The notes under the pieces were generated by a model. The model saw nothing but the letters and a program-made list of their open reading frames with translations. It did not search any database and was not told the DNA's origin. DNA of 64,000 nt, taken from positions 35,283,081 through 35,347,080 of the forward strand of contig OX485809.1 of assembly GCA_950295325.1 (NCBI GenBank). Reading direction: 5' to 3'. A program made the translations under genes and the position numbers. The DNA is from Polytrichum commune. Lineage: Eukaryota; Streptophyta; Polytrichopsida; Polytrichales; Polytrichaceae. Below are positions 57,607-64,000 of this stretch, piece after piece. Position 1 is the stretch's first letter. Each line of letters begins with the position of its first letter.

Positions 57607-57844
57607 GCATGAATGTAAATAGGTCGCTGTGGAAGTACATACACTTTTGATCCTGGAAAGTTGAAAGTACAGCATCAGAATCCCCGAATTAGTCTACACT
57701 GTGTATGGTATTTATGTTACTTACTATTTGAAGTGTGCATTGCTTCCACAATTTTATTCTAATATTTGAAAAGTGAATTTCACTGTGTTCTATAATGTCC
57801 ATAGTACCGATTCTGCATTTTATTCATATGAAACGAAATCTGTA

Positions 57845-58068
57845 CACTGATTATCCCTATTAGTGCGTTGTACTATTGGGAGTTATGCACTGTTATAACT
57901 GTTGATGAGAATGTAACATTGTGCCAAGCAGAGTCATTTATGTTCCATGATGTCTGAGACTCTGAACAACTTATTGGGCTTTTATTAGTAAAAATTGAAC
58001 TCCTGAGTAAGACAGTGTTGCACTGCGTAACTCCCAATAGTAACAAGCATTAATTGGGATAGTCAGTG
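57845..58068. mobile_element. 224-bp MITE with ~46-bp TIRs and TA target site
   Basis: Begins CACTGATTATCCC and ends GGGATAGTCAGTG. The inverted repeat continues through ATT(A/G)-TGC-TGTTACTATTGGGAGTTA-GCA. Flanked by TA on both sides, as for Tc1/mariner-type MITEs. Confidence 0.85.
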
Positions 58069-58950
58069 TAGTAAAGATCATAGCACTGCGTACTACCAAA
58101 TTGTATGTGACGCTAGACACCATCAAAAAAAAGTCATAGCAAAGCGTAGTTGGATTGAATCACCCAAAAACTTGTAAAGGGCTGTGTCTCTACTAGAATC
58201 TCTTCATCAACAATTGATGAGTTTCCACGCATGTCCCAGTTTCGTATTCATAGATTTACTTGTGTAACGGTAACATTACATCTTGGAGGATGATACAATC
58301 ATCGTCTTAATCACATTTTTCAAGAGACTCTTGTAACAGACCATAACATATCAGATTGCCATTTCAGAGAGTCCATGAAGAACTTATACTCCCAATCAAG
58401 ACTAATGTTCAATTAACATTACAGATGTGGACGCACACATATTGCAATTTATCCTTTATTGCAGGCCCATAGATGTTCACAAAACATAACTCACATGCAA
58501 GGATGCCATAGCCAGCACAACCACCATTGTTTTCCCATGAGATGTACAAATTAGGGCCCATCAACCCCAAAATGCTCGAGATGCACAAAAACATGTATTT
58601 GAATGACAAACTTCCATTTTTGGCTCAAATGTATCAAAAGTGACAAACTATCAACAAATTGTACTGTGTGTGTATGTGTGTTTTTGCGTTTATTGAAGTA
58701 TTCAAAACCTATCATGACACAATGTGAATTTGATTCAACTGCATCAATCATCACTTTGATCTGTTACGACAGCTTCTACAACTTGGAATTGTGTCTAGTG
58801 TACACTAAAGTTTTTCATCATTGTACAGCTCGAACAAAATACAGTACCAAATGGATGCGCACGTAATAAATATGTGCAACTGCAAAATTTTAGTTTTGTG
58901 GCACTAAATCCAGTCTGAAAGGGAAGGGTTACAAAGACTGAGTTCAGTTT
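58069..58950. other. UPS 3' flank
   Basis: No gene seen; a (TG)-rich patch at 58665-58682. Confidence 0.45.
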
Positions 58951-61900
58951 TCATGGCTTTGGGAGAACCCTCCGCTCTGTTGAGGATGCAATGAGAAGGA
59001 ACACTGCTACAGCAAACATCGACAACATGGCGACAAGAAGCGTGTGAGTTTTTCGCGATGAGCCATGATATTCTCCAAAGAGGACTATGCCCCATAGTGT
59101 TCCCACCAAAGGTAGCGCCTGTAACCAAAAAAACATTTAGGGGTCAGATTTGGCAGTGCCTTATCGCAAGGAACATGCATCAGTTCTGGACACAAAAGAG
59201 TTTTCTCCTCTAAATCAACACACAGGACTTTAGGTTGAGAGTTGGTCGTTTTGCTTACAAGACCTTCCATGTTCGGGAAGTTTCCGGTGAGGTTGTAGGG
59301 TAAAGGTTTGAATGAAGAACATTCTATGTCAGTTCACTGATGGTCAAACTCTTTTTAGCACATCTTTGACATGTCAAAAATGAGGTTGACCATTAGTGAA
59401 CCAACATAGAATGTTCTTCGTTCAAACCTCCACACTACAACCTTACCGAAACTTACCAAACACCGAAACTTGTAAGCAAAAACAACGAAATGGAAAATTA
59501 TAGGGGACCAACTCCTGACGAACTTAAAGTCCCATTGAGTTAAAGGATAGCTCTAAAGCACCGAAATACTTTTTGGAATAAGTCTGCCTGGATAGAAGTC
59601 CATAACTTATGCAGAGATCCGTTTCTCTAATTTAGAGATAATGAGAACACATGGATGACTACATTTGGATTCAGGTATCATTATAGCTACACTAAATAGT
59701 CCTAATGCTGTGGGCCACAGTACTTTTCTAGAGCCCGCACTAATCTCACAATGGGAATTAATGTGGACCACATCAGTTCTCAAGCCATGCTAAATTTCTA
59801 GTAGAAAGTTAGCGTGGGCCACATTAATTGTTTTTCTAGAAAATTAATGTGGGTGATTAGTTGATTTTGTGCTACTTTTGTCCCATAAATAATATTCAGT
59901 GTGTTGGTAGGAAGTCTTCATGAAGACTTGGGGGAAGGCTCGGGGTCTGGACGCACAGTAAGTCCACCTTGCCTAGAAAATTAGTGTGGCCCAGGCTAAT
60001 TATTTTCACACTAATTTTCCACCCACACTAATAGGACTATTTAGTGTTCTTTCAAGAAACAAGAACTGTGTCATCTGCCAAACTTATGAATAGCATCTAC
60101 AAAGTGGCCCGGTTACATAAATGAAATCCATTAGATGTAGAATAGCATAGCATTCTTGAGCATATGAAATAAGGACGTTCCCTTTCTAGTCTAGCTTCAA
60201 GAATAAATTTCCATTTTAGAATCAAGGTCGTTGATTACATGTATGAATCCCAAGTATAGTCGAGTGCCAAGCTCTCATAAATCAACACCTATCTCATTGT
60301 TACCTATCTTCAGACAAAGCCTTCTATCTATCAAGATTCAAGTTCAAGACCTTGCCAAAAAGCATCTCACCGAGTGTGTACTCTCCAAGATGCTTTCTTA
60401 GGGAGACCACCGAATAAGGTAAGCAGCTCGTCCATGGTCACTTTATTTAAGCAGACACTTAAATTTGAGTGGTGTGTGGTTTGGTGTGGATCTAAGAATA
60501 GACACCAAAAAGGCATCATGTGTTGAAAACAGATTGGAGTGCATGCTCAAAATCTTGGTAACCATTCTAGGCTGAATAGTCAACATGATTGGGGCGACCT
60601 ATGTGACCATTTAGTGAGCTCGAGAATCTTAACTTTGACAACAAAAATAGATATTCATACGAGATCCAAAAATTATGAGGACATTGGCTACAGGTACGAC
60701 TTGGAATTGGCAATCATCTACCACTAACTGCGTGTTTCGCATCCTCCGAGAAGTGAGTGTAGAGCTAAAGGTGTCTATTTAAGGCCGTTTACCTTACATC
60801 ACTGAAGAATGGTAGGAGGACCTATTACCTTGGCATGTAAGACAATAATGACATCATAAAAACTATCATGTTAGCCACATACTCAGCATGGAAGAGACAT
60901 GGAAGAGAAAATTAAATTAAAGAAGGTCGAACTAACCTGTACGGCATCTGCTGCAGCATAGCCAGCAGCTTGACCACCCATAAATTGGAACCCATTTCCG
61001 AACCCACAGACGAGGCCTGCAATTATAGCAAGATGTCGCCCCTCCCAGTCGTTGATGTAATTTTTTATAGAGGACTTGGGGATCCCTAGAACAGGGTTAT
61101 ACAGCAGGTACACATTGAAAATCACAGAGGCGATCAGGAGGGCTGTTGAGAAGTAGAAAAATGTCGTGTAGACGACCAAGTGAGGGACACCTGGCTTTAG
61201 TAGGTGAAATTGATCGTTTGTAGCCAAGTTGAACAGAGGCGAGAACGCGGCATAACATACACCTGTGAAGAGAGTAATCAGCAGCCCAAACAGGACACTC
61301 TTACCCTTCACCTGCAAGACATCGTGGTTTCATGTCAAAGTGATTTTTCACTATATTGGGACATCTTTTGTAATGATCGGAAAGAAACATGTCAAGAAAT
61401 TTCCAAAGTAGACTCAGGGTCAGTCAATGTAGCTCATTGAACAATATAGTTAGAGAAAGAGATGAAAGACTAGTCTGATGTTGGCACTGGCGTAAATTCA
61501 TAGCCTATATCAACATCAAGGTAGTGAGTGACCAACCTTAATTGCTCTGTGGCTCTCGAGGTCTTCGAAAAACTCCGCACTTCCAACAACCGTATTGTCG
61601 GCGAATTGCTCTTCCTCCATGTCTTTAGAGCTGCGTTTATCACCATGCGATGCGATGGCATAGGAACTTCCATTTTCCTTTTCACTACCTTTCTCCATAC
61701 CTGTTAGGGATTGAAAGGTTTTGCCATCAGTGATGAACAATAGCAATGAAAAAAGATTTAGACAACGTGCACTGAGTGTATCAGATCTTTGCAAATTGCC
61801 CTTCTCAATAACTTGCATAAAGAGAACTCAAGATTCTGCGTACCCAACTATAATCTTCTCAAGCACTATTGCTTTGACACAACTATCATGCTAGAATTCA

Positions 61901-63725
61901 CCAGACGGGATCTAAACAGTAAAATCATGGTTTCAGGAAAACAAAACAAAAAAAATGAGTGGAGAAAGAAAGATCACCGTTCCACTTACATCTCTGACTT
62001 TTAGACCCCGGATTGCTTAGCAGACCGACATATTCATGAGAGTCATTTGTTGTACTCTCATCATCCCCCAATCTGATATAAGACAAAAGTGATAAGTTTG
62101 TTTGCACTTGTGTTTGTCCATAAGTCATAGTGGTAAAACTAAATTGGAATAATGCAATAAGGAAAGCTAACAGGAAAACATCATGACCAAGTCCTTTAGC
62201 TCCATTGAGCAAGAAGTAAATTGAACCATCCACCATTCTGTGACACCCTCTCAAAATCTTGAATATGTGGTCTTTTGGCACTAAGCAGTGAACCAAAAAC
62301 CAACAGCTTTTTGAAGCACCCGTGCCCCTTCTAAACAAATATTGAACTACTGCTTTCTGATCATCTATCAAGGTTCTTGCAGACTGCCTCTCAGAAACTA
62401 TAACCAGAGAAGAGAAAGAGAAATACTGGAATTTTCTAAAGCAGGGGAACAACAATGCTGCACTAATTAGCAGTGCCCACTTAAATAAGTGATGCCAACC
62501 TTGACAGCATGATTGAGAGGTGTTTAACATATACGTTGAAGGCAGTTTTTTGTAAAATATTCTCGACTATGCCAAAGTCATTCAAGTATCTCTCTGGAAG
62601 GTAATGTGGTTTTCTTTTTCCATCTGGCAAAGGCCATTGAAGATCAAAGAGCCCTTAATAACCACAGGGCCAGTGAACGGAAGCCATACTTAGGGTAACT
62701 GAGGGGACGCAAAGGCGCATCTCACACTAGAAAACAATTCAGAAATTGATCACTGTAGTAAACTATTCATCTCAGTGACAGAATGGTGTAAAATGTATGC
62801 CAAAGATTTATCAATCACCATAAAGGAACTCAAGCGACTGCCATCAGGAGACTAAGGTTGAATTAATTTACTCACTTTCGACGGATTACATCATCTTGCG
62901 CAACCTCTAGCTTGGCAGCTATGTCGGCCGCATTCGAGGCATGGCAGAAGGAACCCAGCACAACAGCCACCAGGAAGCATGCAACTCCAGGAAACAAAAT
63001 GGATGCACGGTTCAACCCATCGTCCAGAAAATAATTCACCGTCGTCCCTGCCATCAAAGTAGAGAACAGATTAGCCCGTCTGTTCCACTCCACTCCACAC
63101 AAATGCAGAATTTTGCCAAAATGTGCAAAGTAGATGTGCATAATTCGGTGTCTGTTCTTCAACGGACACCTATATTTGAGTGGTGTATGGATGGGTGTGA
63201 ATCTAAGAACAGACAGAAAGATATGTGTTGAAAAGAGATTGGACTGCGTGCTCAATACTTGTGAACCATTCTAGATTGTAATAGTCAACATGGGGGGCCC
63301 GCTATATGATCATTTAAATACTTAGAGAATCTTCACTTTGACAAATAAAACACGACCTCCAAATTTTATGACGAAAGTGGCTTCAGGCACGATGTGGATT
63401 TGCTATTCATCTCGCACTAATTGCGTATTTCATATCCTATAAGAAGTGGGTGCAGAGAGAAAAGTGTCCGTTTTAGACCCGGTTACCTTCGAAGGCAGGG
63501 ACTTCCTCTCAAGAATATTAGAAAGAAAAGTCCTCTAAATCATGAGATTGCTTGGGGAACGAAAGAAAAATAAGAAAGAAGAATACCAAGCACAACGGCA
63601 AGGCTGGCGGACACCACCTCCGTCAAAGAGATCCCCACGAATGCGAGGGAGTATTGCATCCCCATGTTCCCCAGGCACAGTGCCAATCCGCCGAACATGG
63701 CAAAGGCCACAGAAGCCCCATTGTC
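58951..63725 (-). CDS. UPS: Ureide permease (UPS family), N-terminus beyond the window
   Basis: Six exons on the minus strand: 63725-63587, 63047-62876, 62072-61990, 61700-61537, 61311-60937, 59118-58951 (1,101 nt including the stop, 366 aa), with GT-AG junctions and matching phases. UPS proteins are ~10-span plasma-membrane carriers that move allantoin, uracil and related ureides/oxopurines with protons. Blocks seen: DNGASVAFAMFGGLALCLGN, FVGISLTEVVSASLAVVLG, TTVNYFLDDGLNRASILFPG, SFCHASNAAD, an acidic loop (SEKENGSS...), SAEFFEDLESHRAIKVKGKS, FSPLFNLATNDQ, VPHLVVYTTFFYFS, CGFGNGFQFMGGQAAGYAAADAVQ, ALPLVGTLWGIVLFGEY, and a short tail. About 75 residues (start and first two spans) are missing because the gene runs off the right edge. 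Introns hold several MITEs; the gene looks intact. Confidence 0.95.
59222..59535. repeat. Long imperfect hairpin in the last UPS intron
   Basis: Left arm about 59222-59358 and right arm about 59380-59535 are inverted copies over more than 110 bp (GTTTTGCTTACAAG; AGGTTGTAG; GTTTGAA-GAAGAACATTC; GGTTCACT-ATGGTCAA), with a ~20-base loop. No ORF. Confidence 0.85.
59690..60046. mobile_element. CACTA-ended MITE, copy 2 (357 bp)
   Basis: Ends CACTAAATAGTCCTA and its inverse (TAGGACTATTTAGTG) are perfect over 15 bp. Aligns with 9538-9872. No obvious 3-bp target duplication. Confidence 0.88.
60415..60796 (+). mobile_element. TAAGGTAA-family MITE, complete copy in the last UPS intron
   Basis: Begins TAAGGTAAGC and ends GTTTACCTTA. 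Shares with 63151-63489 the body TTTGAGTGGTGT-TGG, GATCTAAGAA-AGACA, AACCATTCTAG, AGTCAACATG and GTCC/TCTATTTAAGGCC-type end. Confidence 0.85.
63151..63489 (+). mobile_element. TAAGGTAA-family MITE in an upstream UPS intron
   Basis: Right end GTGTCCGTTTTAGACCCGG then TTACCTT. The left end is altered: a 10-bp hairpin GGTGTCTGTT-CTTC-AACGGACACC stands where TAAGGTAA would be. Confidence 0.8.
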
Positions 63726-64000
63726 CTGCACCAAATCAAATCAAATGTCCACCAAAAATGTGAGCACCAAAAATCTCCCCTCCTGCCGCCTTGGGGTAAA
63801 ACTGGGCGCTTGTGTGGTGTACTCCATCTCTATCTATAAAATTGAGTCCACCGAATACTGTATTTGATGTCCTTATTGCACGCAGGCGGCCCCCATTGGT
63901 GCCGACAAAGGGCTAGACTTACAGAAATTGCCCAAAGATGTCAGAAAAGCACGAGGAAACGAAATAAAATAGAAGTAGACTACATCAAAGTGAACATCCT
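63726..64000 (-). other. UPS intron running to the window edge
   Basis: The acceptor GTGCAG lies just before the exon at 63725, so this is intron sequence. No exon for the missing N-terminus is seen before the edge. Confidence 0.6.

Noticed and set aside
1..64000. CRISPR arrays, operons, prokaryotic signals
   Set aside because: The window is plant nuclear DNA; the tandem repeats found have no regular unique spacers.
1..64000. tRNA or intact 5S/45S rRNA genes
   Set aside because: No cloverleaf-like tRNA was recognised by eye, and the 5S matches are diverged and attached to repeat bodies; a covariance-model scan would settle it.

Overview
This is nuclear DNA from a land plant. Every real gene is split by short GT-AG introns, the intergenic DNA is AT-rich and full of plant-type DNA transposons, and there is a short TTTAGGG telomere-type run. 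The gene set (ureide permease, chloroplast Holliday-junction resolvase MOC1, plant exocyst SEC15, a xanthoxin-dehydrogenase-like SDR) is plant-specific or plant-typical. The kinase architecture reminds me of families I associate with bryophytes, lycophytes and ferns, so I lean towards a non-seed plant. That is an impression, not a demonstration.

Layout. 1-12 kb: no convincing gene; a dead Tigger/pogo element, a TIR element, fragments of a 5S-rRNA-related repeat, a CACTA-ended MITE and other repeats. 12-17.3 kb: GC-richer leader DNA and a three-exon SDR oxidoreductase gene (+), whose first coding exon is only 23 nt. 18.2-22.3 kb: two-exon SEC15 gene (+), followed by about four ~259-bp tandem units that copy its own last coding codons and 3' flank. 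24.3-28.1 kb: a 3.83-kb Mutator-like element with ~0.43-0.5 kb TIRs, a perfect 8-bp target duplication and a transposase frame broken by one TGA. 28.4-31.0 kb: a 410-bp MITE and a 1.1-kb hAT deletion derivative, both with 8-bp target duplications. 31.7-35.4 kb: eight-exon MOC1 gene (+). 37-41.6 kb: a Ty1/copia scrap, a palindrome, decayed ORFs and a tandem repeat. 45.6-48 kb: a single-exon kinase gene (-) with tandem repeats upstream. 50-58 kb: MITEs, an inverted-repeat element and a second Tigger remnant. 58.9 kb to the end: ureide permease gene (-), cut by the right edge, with introns loaded with MITEs.

The genes serve unrelated housekeeping roles (secretion, chloroplast DNA segregation, ureide transport, signalling, redox metabolism); nothing suggests a cluster acting together. 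Exon models were built by hand from reading frame, splice consensus and family alignment from memory. For SDR, SEC15, MOC1 and UPS the summed exon lengths are divisible by three. I found no undescribed multi-gene system. The most unusual items are the 5S-rRNA-derived SINE-like family, the tandem duplication of the SEC15 gene end, and the nearly intact MULE.
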